From the NCBI RefSeq assembly GCF_000006445.2, contig NC_006046.2, forward strand, positions 186,001 to 250,000: DNA of 64,000 nucleotides. Direction: 5' to 3'. Shown here one piece after another: positions 40,723 to 50,524 of this stretch (position 1 is the first letter of the stretch; each line of letters starts with the position of its first letter). Origin of the DNA: Debaryomyces hansenii CBS767 (lineage: Eukaryota > Ascomycota > Pichiomycetes > Serinales > Debaryomycetaceae). Below the pieces are notes generated by a model. It saw only the letters and a list, made by a program, of their open reading frames with translations, ran no database searches and was not told where the DNA came from. The translations under genes and the position numbers were made by a program.

Positions 40723-40901
40723 ATTATACTTATTATTTATTAAACGATAGAATATATAGTAAATTGCTGATCGTTTCTACTGAAATAAATTATTTTATCT
40801 CAGTGAGGTGCTGAAAAATTAGTAATTTACAGGTTATTAATATTTCATAAACATATAAACCTATAGATCAGCTAGCTGTAAAGCCAACGGTAACGCAGGC
40901 G

Positions 40902-43436
40902 ATGTTTAAGTCCATATTCAAGACAGGGATCAGGGCAATATACAACGTTCTGGAGAATCCATCTTTTGTCTCAGAGCCATGGTATATTTATCCTGCAAAA
41001 CATAAATCATCGGGACAAGCGGTGTCGGTATTTATCTTTGACAAATCAAAATTTGAAGCTCAAGTAAATAGAATATGCGCATCGAGTTCGAACACCAAGA
41101 ACCCTAAGGTGATTATCAACGAATGCTATGAACTTCTTAAGTTCGAAATTAGTCAATTGGCCAAATTGAAGCATCCTCAGATCTTGACGATTTTTGAGGT
41201 TTTGGAGGAAACTAAGCTGAAATTATTATTTGTATCAGAGCTGGTTACGGATAACTTGCTAACTGTGAATGTATCAAAGGATTTGGACGAATTGAGTATA
41301 CAGAAAGGGTTATTGCAAATGGCAAAGGGGCTACAGTTTCTTCACAACTATTGTCAAATTATTCATCTTAACTTACAGCCGTCATCGATTTTTATAAATA
41401 GCCAAGGTGATTGGAAATTATCGGGCTTTAGATTTCTACAGAATTTGAACGAGATTTCTCCGCTGGATAGAGATAATTTCTACATTATGAACAATTCTTC
41501 CGTAGTGCCATTTGCTAACCTTAATCTAAACTTCACAGCACCAGAATTAATCGTTGATAGTCTGCAGAAATTGGACACTGCAAATGACATTTGGTCATTA
41601 GGGTGCTTAATTTATTTTGTTTATAATAATGGTGAATCTTTGATTAATTGTTTTGATTCCAACAGCATTTCAGATTTTAAGACAGAATTTAGGAAGTTTG
41701 AAAATAAGTTCTATAACCACAGACCCAGCGAATTGAAATATTTATTGAAAGATGTTCCTGATAAGCTTTATCATGTTTATTCCCAAATTTTAGCTAAATA
41801 TCCCCATGATAGATTGACGATTGATCAATTTATAAACTTGGATTTCTTTAGTGGTAGCATGATCAAAGCTATGTGGTTTATTGACGAGTTCTCTACTAAA
41901 TCAACAGACGAGAAATTAGTGTTTATGAGGGGACTTTTGCAAACAGATCAAACTACCAATACCACCTTATTGGAGCAATTCCCATCCGGATTCAAGACCC
42001 TGAAAATATTGCCATTAATGATCGATTTGGTTGTGAGCGAATTAAGCATATTGAGTGCTAAACTGATTGATACTGATACCGATGAAGCGATCTCACTTGC
42101 TCTCACAATAACACTTTCGATTGGTTCAAAACTTTCCAGTCTTACATTTCAAGACAGAATTTATGAACACCTTTTTAAGGATGAATCTAAAACTAAAAAG
42201 TCCAACCAGAAAGATATATTCAATAAGCTCATAAATGCTTCAGTGAAAATACGGTTAAATATCGTGGAAAACTTGTCTACTTTAGTGTCAAAGCTAAACG
42301 AGAAACAATTATCTGCGTTGATTAAACAATCACTATCTCTCTTCTTAACATCAGCTCCGACTGAAGCTAATCAACAACAAGAACAAATTAAATTACAGGA
42401 AACTTTCCTCCATCAGTTAAATTTAATTATCGAAAAGTTGGATTTCCCTTATATCAAGAACACGTTGTTTCCATTAATTTGTCAAGTATTTAAAACAACT
42501 ACCATTTTGTCAACAAAATTGGCTACAGTAGATACGTTTGGAATGTTGATCGATAAGAGGATTATAGACAAAGTGATCGTATGCGAGCAATTATTACCAA
42601 TTTTACAGAATTTGAAAAGTCGTAATAAGAAGATCATTGAAAGCGTTCTTAGGCTTTTTGTCAAATTATGCGAAAGCGAACATGTGTCTTTAGATTTGGA
42701 TTCAATTGTGGAGTCAATATTACCGGAATGCTTTAAACTAACGTTTGGGTGTAATGATTGCAGCCAATCTGAGTTTAAGACATATATGAAAATGGTTCAT
42801 CAGATCCAAACTAAATTGATTCAAAGCAAGGTAAACTCATTACCGACCAAGACCAGGGACTCTTCAGTTAATACACCTGCTAGCAATTTTGAATCATTAA
42901 TCAATACCCAAAGGCTTAATGAGGGTGACAAGGACCAGATTACTCGTGCGCCTCAAACTAAAAGCATAATGCAACCTACTAGGAAGCCTATAGAAACAAA
43001 GTCATCGATGTCGAACTCATCGACTAAACCGAAAACTACCACGCCATTAGCATTGAAACCTAAACAAAAAGCTGCTCCTAAGAAACCACTATCATTTGGT
43101 GCCGTTAACAATAATAACAACACCAACAATACAGCTCTATTGAATACATTACACGGAACATTTAATAAACCTCCGAAAGATGAAGATGAAGATGAATTCG
43201 ACGAGTTCCAAAATGCCGAGGCTATTAAAGAAGCATCGTCCATTAATTGGAACACTGAAGCTCAAAAATCAGGAATTGCCTCGTCTCAACAAGGCACTAC
43301 GCAACAAACTACAAACTATCCACCCGGATTTACCTCATCAATGGTATTAACACCAAATAATACTGGTAAAAATAACAGAATTACTAATAAACCAGCCTCG
43401 AATTCTAAAAATTCTGATCTTCTAGATCTTTTGTAA
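40902..43436 (+). CDS. SCY1: Scy1-like pseudokinase
   Basis: 844 residues. An N-terminal kinase-like domain (about 25-320) lacks catalytic motifs: the HRD position reads HLN in QIIHLNLQPSSIFI, and DFG reads SGF in WKLSGFRFL. A HEAT-like helical region follows (about 350-640), then a low-complexity tail. Scy1/SCYL2 proteins act in clathrin-linked Golgi-endosome traffic. The tail carries an acidic DEFDEFQ motif and ends DLLDLL, matching a clathrin-box consensus (L-hydrophobic-x-hydrophobic-acidic style). Length matches S. cerevisiae Scy1 (804). Confidence 0.93.
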   Translation: MFKSIFKTGIRAIYNVLENPSFVSEPWYIYPAKHKSSGQAVSVFIFDKSKFEAQVNRICASSSNTKNPKVIINECYELLKFEISQLAKLKHPQILTIFEVLEETKLKLLFVSELVTDNLLTVNVSKDLDELSIQKGLLQMAKGLQFLHNYCQIIHLNLQPSSIFINSQGDWKLSGFRFLQNLNEISPLDRDNFYIMNNSSVVPFANLNLNFTAPELIVDSLQKLDTANDIWSLGCLIYFVYNNGESLINCFDSNSISDFKTEFRKFENKFYNHRPSELKYLLKDVPDKLYHVYSQILAKYPHDRLTIDQFINLDFFSGSMIKAMWFIDEFSTKSTDEKLVFMRGLLQTDQTTNTTLLEQFPSGFKTLKILPLMIDLVVSELSILSAKLIDTDTDEAISLALTITLSIGSKLSSLTFQDRIYEHLFKDESKTKKSNQKDIFNKLINASVKIRLNIVENLSTLVSKLNEKQLSALIKQSLSLFLTSAPTEANQQQEQIKLQETFLHQLNLIIEKLDFPYIKNTLFPLICQVFKTTTILSTKLATVDTFGMLIDKRIIDKVIVCEQLLPILQNLKSRNKKIIESVLRLFVKLCESEHVSLDLDSIVESILPECFKLTFGCNDCSQSEFKTYMKMVHQIQTKLIQSKVNSLPTKTRDSSVNTPASNFESLINTQRLNEGDKDQITRAPQTKSIMQPTRKPIETKSSMSNSSTKPKTTTPLALKPKQKAAPKKPLSFGAVNNNNNTNNTALLNTLHGTFNKPPKDEDEDEFDEFQNAEAIKEASSINWNTEAQKSGIASSQQGTTQQTTNYPPGFTSSMVLTPNNTGKNNRITNKPASNSKNSDLLDLL

Positions 43437-43555
43437 ATATATTTTATCGTAAATAGATTACTAATAAAATTTCTGAGATGACTATAAGACGATAAGAATG
43501 CGCATGAATGTTGAAAGTGAATGAGTACTCTGCATCTAATTAATTGATTGTTACA

Positions 43556-44401
43556 ATGGGATACCCAAAGACATTGAAAGCAGTTTCTAGGAAAGTGACT
43601 AATAATATTGTAATTGCATCATGTGGCTTTACTAGAGCTAATACGCTTAATTTTGGAGCTAGAATGGCTTTGTTTAATTATGATAATAATATTGTGGTTT
43701 GGTCAGCAATTCCTTATGGAGATGAGGTCGTTAAGGCGTTAGAACTATTAACAGGAGATAATGGTGGTGTATTCAATATAACACACTTGGTTATCCCGGA
43801 TAAAGAACATACCATGGCTGCGAGATCATTCAAATCGAATTATCCTAACATGAAAATTATCGCAATGGAGACAGTGGATTTGGGCAAAGATTGTCCAATT
43901 GACTACACAATTACGTCGAAGATAGCTAATCAACTAATTGATAAACGTGCGTTATCTGAAGATATAGGAATCCAAGACTCTGTCATTTTAAACAATTTTG
44001 AATTTGTATATCTCCCAACACATGCAAATAAGGAGCTAGTCATGTTTGATAAGAATTCTAACATTCTATTCGAAGCTGATTTGCTATTCAATTTGGGGGT
44101 TCCAGGAACAACCTCAGGGAAGGTCACATTGGAACAATTTTCCACCTCCACTGGTTATCCGAAGAATTTCAAGCCTCATCTGGGTCGTTCATTTTTAACT
44201 AGATACCTTCAGCCCAACAGTAAGGTAGGAAATTGGTTAGCTAGATCAGTTACCAAGACTAGTAACCCTGATTCGCAAAAAGGATTGAGAGCTATCTACA
44301 ATTCATGGGACTTCGAGAAGATTGTAATGTGCCATGGTAACATTATTGAGAAAGATGCTAAAGGTGCATTCAAGAGCGTATTCAGCAGTGCATTGGAATG
44401 A
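43556..44401 (+). CDS. DUF4336-like (metallo-beta-lactamase-fold-like) protein, tandem copy 1
   Basis: 281 residues from the ATG at 43556; a TTG four codons earlier extends the frame. Visible: FNFGARM-type start of the fold (TLNFGARMALFNY), IVVWSAIPYGDEVVKAL, HLVIPDKEHTMAARSFK, FDKNSNILFEADLLFNLG, and VMCHGNII near the C-terminus. The histidines in HLVIP..EH and CHG could serve as metal ligands, although the classical HxHxDH is absent. I place it with fungal DUF4336 proteins from memory; function is unknown. It is clearly paralogous to the next gene. Confidence 0.72.
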   Translation: MGYPKTLKAVSRKVTNNIVIASCGFTRANTLNFGARMALFNYDNNIVVWSAIPYGDEVVKALELLTGDNGGVFNITHLVIPDKEHTMAARSFKSNYPNMKIIAMETVDLGKDCPIDYTITSKIANQLIDKRALSEDIGIQDSVILNNFEFVYLPTHANKELVMFDKNSNILFEADLLFNLGVPGTTSGKVTLEQFSTSTGYPKNFKPHLGRSFLTRYLQPNSKVGNWLARSVTKTSNPDSQKGLRAIYNSWDFEKIVMCHGNIIEKDAKGAFKSVFSSALE

Positions 44402-44731
44402 ACATTATTTTCTCCTTCCCTGACAAGCAGGATATATGCATAGTATATATCAGTATTGTAAAGTACTTTACTACATAATTTTATATTTTAAAAAAGAAAT
44501 GTCTAATGTGTAAACTATCATGATGATTATTTTTAGGCGTCACCTCAAAGCGAAATACCCACTCACTTCATGGGTGTGTTATTGCTTATGTGAAGAAATA
44601 ATATTTGGATTATTTATTACGGTAAGGCATTGAACGTTTTATAAGTTTGTACTAGTCATATTGTACCATCATTCTTCGAGCAACTATTTTTGCGAAAGTC
44701 AATATTTAATTTACTGTAAAGCAAGACAATT
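44402..44731. other. Spacer between the tandem DUF4336-like genes
   Basis: 330 bp, AT-rich, with separate promoter space for copy 2. A CACTTCATGGGTGTG-type stretch near 44563 and GTAAGGCA occur; nothing definite. Confidence 0.4.
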
Positions 44732-45574
44732 ATGGGGTATCCTCAACCTTTGCAGACGGTTTCACGTCAATTGAATGAAAATACAGTCATCACATCATGC
44801 GGGTTTTCATGTGTTAGTATATTCAACTTTGGTGCTAGAATGACGTTAATTAAGTATGAAGATGAAATTATCGTATGGTCACCCATCCCTTATGGAGACG
44901 AAGTCATAAAGGCATTACGCTTGTTGACAGGTAATAGCAGCGGTGTTTTTGACATTGCATATCTCATTATTCCAAACAATGAACATAACTTGGCTGCTAA
45001 ATCGTTTAAGGCTAGCCATCCTAACATGAAAATTATTGCACTGGAGGCAGTTGATTTAGGGGTGGAGTGTCCTATTGACTACCGATTTACCAAGGCAATC
45101 GGAAACACATTAATTGATCAAAGCGTCTTATCCGAAACAATGGGCATACTGAGCCCAGCAATTTTGAATAATCTTGAATTCGTCTATTTACTGAATTCTA
45201 TCAATAAGGAAGTGGTAATGTTCGACAAAAATTCGAAAGTAATGTTTGAAGCTGATATTCTTGTGAACTTAGGTGTTCCTGGCTCAACATCGGGTGAAGG
45301 TAAATTAGAACAGTATTCCACACTAACTGGGTATCCAGAAAATTTCTTGCCTCATTTTGGTTTGTCTTTCTTTACTAGGTACCTTCAGCCATATAGTAAG
45401 GTTGGAAATTGGTTGGTTAGCCGTGTAGCTAACAGTGCTAATCCGAACACTCAAAACGGGTTGAAAGTAATCTACGATTGGGATTTTGAACAGATTGTTA
45501 TGTGCCACGGTAATATTATTGATAGGAATGCTAAGCTGGCATTCAAGAACGTTTACCAATCTGTACTTGAGTAA
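44732..45574 (+). CDS. DUF4336-like protein, tandem copy 2
   Basis: 280 residues, well over half identical by eye to copy 1 along its whole length, with a one-residue gap near the end (YNSWDFE versus YDWDFE). Differences sit at the putative metal sites: copy 1 has HLVIPDKEH whereas this has YLIIPNNEH, keeping only the second histidine; VMCHGNII is retained. The first-histidine change suggests altered or lost activity or a new substrate. Same strand, 330-bp spacer: a recent local duplication. Function unknown. Confidence 0.72.
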   Translation: MGYPQPLQTVSRQLNENTVITSCGFSCVSIFNFGARMTLIKYEDEIIVWSPIPYGDEVIKALRLLTGNSSGVFDIAYLIIPNNEHNLAAKSFKASHPNMKIIALEAVDLGVECPIDYRFTKAIGNTLIDQSVLSETMGILSPAILNNLEFVYLLNSINKEVVMFDKNSKVMFEADILVNLGVPGSTSGEGKLEQYSTLTGYPENFLPHFGLSFFTRYLQPYSKVGNWLVSRVANSANPNTQNGLKVIYDWDFEQIVMCHGNIIDRNAKLAFKNVYQSVLE

Positions 45575-45856
45575 ACAATTTTTAGGTCTTCAAGCTTATT
45601 TTTTTCTCAATTTTTACTCAAAGTGACTTATATATGAATCGATTATGTAGCCTATTAGGGTTATATGTGTAATAGTTACATTATTTTGTGTATAATTGTT
45701 AATATGTGTAGCACCCATCTTCAGCTGCAAAATTTGGTGATAGCCGAGCATGGGAACATTTGGGACTATTCCCACGGCTACTTCAACGGTTAATCATTTA
45801 ATTTTAATAAAAATTGTTCTTTATAATACAACTAGATAAATACGATTATAATACAG

Positions 45857-46486
45857 ATGACTGTCGATTTGCAAATAGAAGCTAAGCAGGAACTTACTAC
45901 ACACCCTATCTTTCTATCATATTCAGGAAAATATGAGAAACATACTAGAGATAATAATCAACCGTTAATACAAGAGAATATCTGGCCCATACTTACAGGA
46001 GAAACGCTTATTGGAACCGGCAAGATCAACTATAGAGGAGATTCTATGTACATGATAGATGATAAGTATCTTGGTTCTGAAAATGATATTGAAGAATTAG
46101 GTCCCCAAGATAATAATAGATCGTACACTTTTTTTCACTTGGGCCATAGATTATCCGGTCATGAGAAGATAATACATGGCGGTCTATTGGCTACAATGCT
46201 AGATGAATTGACTTGTAGATTAGCCTTTCAAAATAATCATTCCGGATCCGGGGTTACAGCTAACTTAAACATTAATTATAGACAACCATGTTTTGTAAAC
46301 ACTTTTGTTTTAATTAAATGTGAGGTGTTACGTAAAGTGGGCAGAAAGTGCGTTGTAAAGGGACATGTCTACAAGGTTGATTTGGACGACGAAAATGTGG
46401 AAGTTGAACGGTCTGAGAATTTGTTGACCGAATGTGAATGTTTAGTTATCGAACCTAAATGGGTTAAAGAATTAAAACATGATTAG
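45857..46486 (+). CDS. Hot-dog fold thioesterase-like protein
   Basis: 209 residues. The C-terminal half is a 4HBT-type hot-dog domain: the helix HGGLLATMLDELTCRLAF is the acyl-CoA thioesterase signature, followed by GVTANLNINYRQPCFVNT and EVLRKVGRKCVVKGHVY. The N-terminal half is charged and variable. Probably hydrolyses an acyl-CoA, in cytosol or mitochondria; no clear targeting sequence. It converges on the ASNSD1-like gene through an AT microsatellite. Confidence 0.86.
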   Translation: MTVDLQIEAKQELTTHPIFLSYSGKYEKHTRDNNQPLIQENIWPILTGETLIGTGKINYRGDSMYMIDDKYLGSENDIEELGPQDNNRSYTFFHLGHRLSGHEKIIHGGLLATMLDELTCRLAFQNNHSGSGVTANLNINYRQPCFVNTFVLIKCEVLRKVGRKCVVKGHVYKVDLDDENVEVERSENLLTECECLVIEPKWVKELKHD

Positions 46487-46534
46487 AACTTAATATCAGT
46501 TGTATGCTACGATATTGTATACATCATGTTCTTA

Positions 46535-46588
46535 TTACATATTTATTATTTATTTATTATTTATTATCTATTACTTATTATTTATTTT
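46535..46588. repeat. TTATTTATTA-type low-complexity repeat
   Basis: Imperfect TTATT/TATTTATTA iterations in the 118-bp convergent gap between the thioesterase and ASNSD1-like stop codons. Probably serves as AT-rich 3' flank for both. Confidence 0.7.
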
Positions 46589-46604
46589 TGGTGAATCATT
46601 TTAT

Positions 46605-48641
46605 CTATAAACTATCTGTACCTTTGACTTTGCTTTGGCCAATCTCCATCTTTGCACTCTTAGCACCAAATTGGATGGCTCTTTTCAATTCATCTTTTAC
46701 CCAATATAATTCTAAGTATTCGGCTAATTCTCGCAAAATCCATTTTCTAATAGGCTTCATCACTAACTTTTCACCTTTCTTCTTTGTCTTCACCAATTCC
46801 CAATCAAAGTAAAGCTTCAAATTGGGTTCAACTTCATTAACGACATAATTAATAAACTTTTCATCAAGGTATGGATATCTTAATTCCTTACCCCAGGATG
46901 AGATCACCCGATCATCTCTTCCTAAATTTCGCTCATGAATAATTTTTATATCGTAAATTAAAGAATCAGATAAGTCATTGTATTTGTCAAGTCTTTGCTC
47001 ATTATAGCCTGGGTCATCTGGCTTAATTAACGAATTGAAAACTGATTCGTGCCGGGAATAACCAGCAAACAATTCATCTGCACCCAAACCAGAGAACAAT
47101 ACCTTTGCATAAGACTTATAACCCTTTTGAATATTCATGTATTTTGATTCATCTAGTTTAAATTCCTCCCACATTACAGTCGGGTCGTTCAAATCTAATT
47201 TTAAACCATTATCACACTTACTTGCAAAGTAGAATGCAATTGCTATCGACAAGTCCATTTCAGTGTTACAAGGATACATTAATTTTTCCACCCTTTTTTT
47301 ATTAACCAACCATTCCTTATAATCGACGTTTATTTCAATTAGCCTTATTGAAAAATTATCGTTGTTGAACAACTTGCATAAGTGGAACCAGGACTTCTTA
47401 CTTAACTGCCTATCTGGAGACTCAGACGCTTTCAAGTTTGTTCTAGGGTTATCGAAACCTACAGTAATTAAGTCAATTTTGGAATTTGGAACCTCTTGTA
47501 AGTTTTTGCTTATCAAGGCTGCTAAAATTGTGCAATCCAATCCACCTGAAAATAAGATACCAATATTTGCTTCCTTTATATCTGGGTGTAGCGGCTGTAT
47601 CGTCGATTGTCTTATGTAGCATGCATCATTCAAAGTCTCAAACAATTTAAGTAACTTATCGTCTAAGGGTTTCTCAAAGTTAAACAAACTAGAAACGGGA
47701 TTAAAGTTCAAATTGTTAGACGAACCATACTTATCCCAGAGAGATTCGTAATAAACAGTATTTAAAATTAAATCTTTAAAGTTAAATACTTTGATTTCAT
47801 TGCTTTTACACTCTTTAAAACTATTGGAATGACCTGGGGGTAAAGAACTGATGATAATTTCAGAACCACTCTCTAATGAATCAAGATTATCAATATTATA
47901 GAGCAAAGATCTCCGACCAATGTAGTCCCTACCAAAATATAGCTTTGATTCAAGAAGATCGTATATAGTAAATGCAAATTCCCCGTTTAGGTCGGTTATA
48001 GTTTTCAATATTCCATCGTTTCTGTTGGACGACGAGATATTATAGACAAGACGTTCCATAATAAACTCTGTATCATTTGATTGTAAACATTCCAGGTTGT
48101 AAAGTTCACCGTTGAATTGTAGGATTAGATTATGATTATGATTATGAATGGGCTGAGAATAAAACGGTTGTCTCAATGACAAGATTGACGAGAAGAACTG
48201 GAAGCTGTTGCTTGAATCTATAAATTGCAAATACAGCAAATAGTCTGGCCCTCTACTGGCTATTTTTATCATCAATGACTCGAAGATGTCCGGAGTTTCA
48301 GCATTATATTCGTCTTGTAATTCTGTTCCTATGATCTCATCGATCTTCGCTTGTATGTCAGTTTTAGCAGCATCAGCTCGATCATTTTTCTTTATCACAT
48401 TATTCAATTTAATGAGCTGGGAATTGAGGTTTCGTAACTCCTCAAGATTGGCTAGTTTGTTTTGGTCAGAGACATTTAGTTTCAAATCGCTTTGCAAATC
48501 AATGTCAATAAAATTTTTCAAAATATATTGCACATCGTCACTTTCCCATTTGGTGAAGATATTTTCAGTGGAAAGAGGTGTGAGTATCGCTGGATGGTTT
48601 ATATCACTACCAAGTTTCACGCGACAAAGTATTCCACACAT
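46605..48641 (-). CDS. Asparagine synthetase domain protein (ASNSD1/YML096W-like)
   Basis: 678 residues. It opens MCGILCRV, so Cys2 could be the class II glutamine amidotransferase nucleophile, and keeps LQFNGELYN, GEFAFTIYD and YFGRDYIGRRSL. The C-terminal synthetase domain has the PP-loop at about 364 as SGGLDC in place of the usual SGGxDS, then VLFSGLGADELFAGYSRH and RDDRVISSWGKELRYPYLD. Long inserts make it larger than classic asparagine synthetase. Related yeast (YML096W) and human (ASNSD1) proteins have no proven activity. The Ser-to-Cys change in the ATP loop is notable. Confidence 0.88.
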   Translation of the reverse strand: MCGILCRVKLGSDINHPAILTPLSTENIFTKWESDDVQYILKNFIDIDLQSDLKLNVSDQNKLANLEELRNLNSQLIKLNNVIKKNDRADAAKTDIQAKIDEIIGTELQDEYNAETPDIFESLMIKIASRGPDYLLYLQFIDSSNSFQFFSSILSLRQPFYSQPIHNHNHNLILQFNGELYNLECLQSNDTEFIMERLVYNISSSNRNDGILKTITDLNGEFAFTIYDLLESKLYFGRDYIGRRSLLYNIDNLDSLESGSEIIISSLPPGHSNSFKECKSNEIKVFNFKDLILNTVYYESLWDKYGSSNNLNFNPVSSLFNFEKPLDDKLLKLFETLNDACYIRQSTIQPLHPDIKEANIGILFSGGLDCTILAALISKNLQEVPNSKIDLITVGFDNPRTNLKASESPDRQLSKKSWFHLCKLFNNDNFSIRLIEINVDYKEWLVNKKRVEKLMYPCNTEMDLSIAIAFYFASKCDNGLKLDLNDPTVMWEEFKLDESKYMNIQKGYKSYAKVLFSGLGADELFAGYSRHESVFNSLIKPDDPGYNEQRLDKYNDLSDSLIYDIKIIHERNLGRDDRVISSWGKELRYPYLDEKFINYVVNEVEPNLKLYFDWELVKTKKKGEKLVMKPIRKWILRELAEYLELYWVKDELKRAIQFGAKSAKMEIGQSKVKGTDSL

Positions 48642-49715
48642 GGCTTGTGGTGAATTACTTTTAAAGACAGAAAATCATTGTTGATAAGTAAATACTTCTG
48701 CGACTGCGAGTGGTCTGCATGATTTATCGATGCGGTCGAACATTAGACTAGGCCACAATAGCTGCTAAAAGATCCTAAACATTTGCTTAGTTTTAGTTCC
48801 GAAAGATAGATAATGGGTTTATCATATCATTCCATTTACAAATCCATATTAAAAGTTATAAATCGCTACTGTTTTACTTCTGGGGGAGCTATGATGTTTT
48901 GCTCCTTCTAATTTAAACTAAATATTGTCATAAAACTGGGGATTTAATCCAGATTGCTTTCAATGAGTTAACTAACATTTGTATTATAAGCTCCATAAAT
49001 CTTAAAGCTTGAAATGAATACCCAGAAAATATTCAAAGAGCATTACACCTCTTCATCTATAAGTTGTCTGTTCAATTCTAACACAACTTCTTGAAAGACT
49101 TACCTGGTCCAAAATTCAAGTCAGGATAATCAGCAGTATATATTGGCTCTATAGATTTGATGTTTAACCCATATTTCCGTCTATTTAATTGTTAGTCCAA
49201 AGATGATTCTGATCCTAAGATGATTCTGATCCTGATTCCAAAGCTGAAGCAAACTGTTAAAGTATAGAGGTTCTATGGAATTTAAGTCTTTACCTTCTTC
49301 TGTAGATTCAATACTAGGTCAACAATCGAACACATAAATGACCCATCAACATTATAAAGATAGAGCTCCAAATGACATTTACCAGCTTCTAATTGATGGA
49401 TGACACTTTCGAAAACTGCTTTCCCAAATATGAGTTCTTGTTAAATGGACATAGAAGTAGTTAGTAATTACATTATCACGTTTAGCGTACACAACAAAAG
49501 AATCGTAGTTATCGTCCAAAATATAGTCAAAATATTTGTCAAATCTATCCTTCAAATGAACGTCGCAGACTGTAGTTACTGTATGTACATTAGTTTTCAA
49601 TATATGTAACATTTCAACACATTGGATTATAACTACCTAAGAAATACCGAGAACAAACAATATCTTCTATTTGATAGAGACATCTATGATAATTCAAAAC
49701 ATAACTCCTGAATTT
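48642..49715. other. 1.1-kb gap with a decayed gene
   Basis: Between the ASNSD1-like start (left, minus strand) and the ACT-protein stop (right, minus strand). The left 400 bp is promoter-like with no motif I trust; the rest is the pseudogene at 49043-49612. A short tandem repeat GATGATTCTGATCCTAA/GATGATTCTGATCCTGA lies at about 49202-49235. Confidence 0.5.
49043..49612 (-). pseudogene. Frameshifted remnant of a protein-coding gene
   Basis: Successive minus-strand frames carry protein-like sequence that hands over from one to the next. ATG 49612 to about 49445 reads DRFDKYFDYILDDNYDSFVV. Then 49440-49282 in another frame reads GKAVFESVIHQLEAGKCHL and YNVDGSFMCSIVDLVLNL. A third frame (stop 49181-49183) contains KDLNSIEPLYFN, a fourth (stop 49078-49080) IKSIEPIYTADYPDLNFGPG, and a last one (stop 49043-49045) VVLELNRQLIDEEV. 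SIEP(L/I)Y appears twice, hinting at a small internal duplication around a GATGATTCTGATCC tandem repeat. Family not recognised. Chance open frames in AT-rich DNA are the alternative. Confidence 0.5.
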
Positions 49716-50135
49716 CTACAGTTGATTTGCCTCTTGAGACATATCTCCCAATGCCTTCAATACTAGCTTTTCCTTACTGATAGGAACAAATAGATGATCA
49801 TGGAAGAATCCACTGACAGGGTTTACTCCAATACCCAAATTTTTTAATGTGTCAAGAATGCGAGCCAAGAACCCCACGGCATCGAGACTGGAATGGATAT
49901 TTAAAGTTATCATACGACACGGAAATGCGTAATCTAACCCCATTTCTTCTGCAGCCAGTTTGGAGGTAATGACCGTCAAGCCTTCTGCTTCTTGGAACAC
50001 CATCACTTGTGGCTGCAAAGATGGAGGAGCAGCCTTCTCCGACTTAGGTAGTGTAAGAAAGACAAATGTGTCGGGATGAATAGTAGGGTTCATTGAAGCC
50101 AATAGGATATCAAGTTCTTGCTCTCCAACATTCAT
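49716..50135 (-). CDS. ACT-domain protein
   Basis: 139 residues. Two ACT-like halves: an N-terminal part (FVFLTLPKSE...GLTVITSKLAAEEMGLD) and a C-terminal part (MITLNIHSSLDAVGFLARILDTLKNLGIGVNPVSGFFHDHLFVP) typical of the small DUF2241/ACT_7 family. ACT domains bind amino acids, so a regulatory or sensing role is plausible, but there is no enzyme domain and no proven partner. A compact cytosolic protein. Confidence 0.82.
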   Translation of the reverse strand: MNVGEQELDILLASMNPTIHPDTFVFLTLPKSEKAAPPSLQPQVMVFQEAEGLTVITSKLAAEEMGLDYAFPCRMITLNIHSSLDAVGFLARILDTLKNLGIGVNPVSGFFHDHLFVPISKEKLVLKALGDMSQEANQL

Positions 50136-50524
50136 TTTTTTATATCTGTCTTCTCGATATTAAAAAGTGAATAATTTGTATACCTAAGACGAATACTGGC
50201 TTTAAATAATGAAATTTGGTAGATCTAATTCTATATATTGCCCTAATTAATTGCGCTTTTCATTGCGCATTCTGAAAAGGCGATAATATCTTTCCGCCCA
50301 TAAACAAATTGTGATACGATTGCACCATTTATACTTATTTTATCTCGGGACTACGAGGAAATAAGTTGCAACCTGTTCTATATGATTACGACATGGCCAT
50401 TATACTAAAAATTATTTTATTTTACTTCTGGAAGATGGACACGATTCTATCGTCTCACATTTAGAAACCTATACTAACCTGTAGCACAGCTCTAAAACCA
50501 GTACTATACATAACATACAAGACA
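50136..50524. other. Gap between ACT-protein and glutaredoxin-like genes
   Basis: 389 bp, the ACT-gene promoter and the 3' flank of the next gene. AT-rich with GCGCATT/ATTGCGC inverted pieces near 50250-50270; nothing else. Confidence 0.4.
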
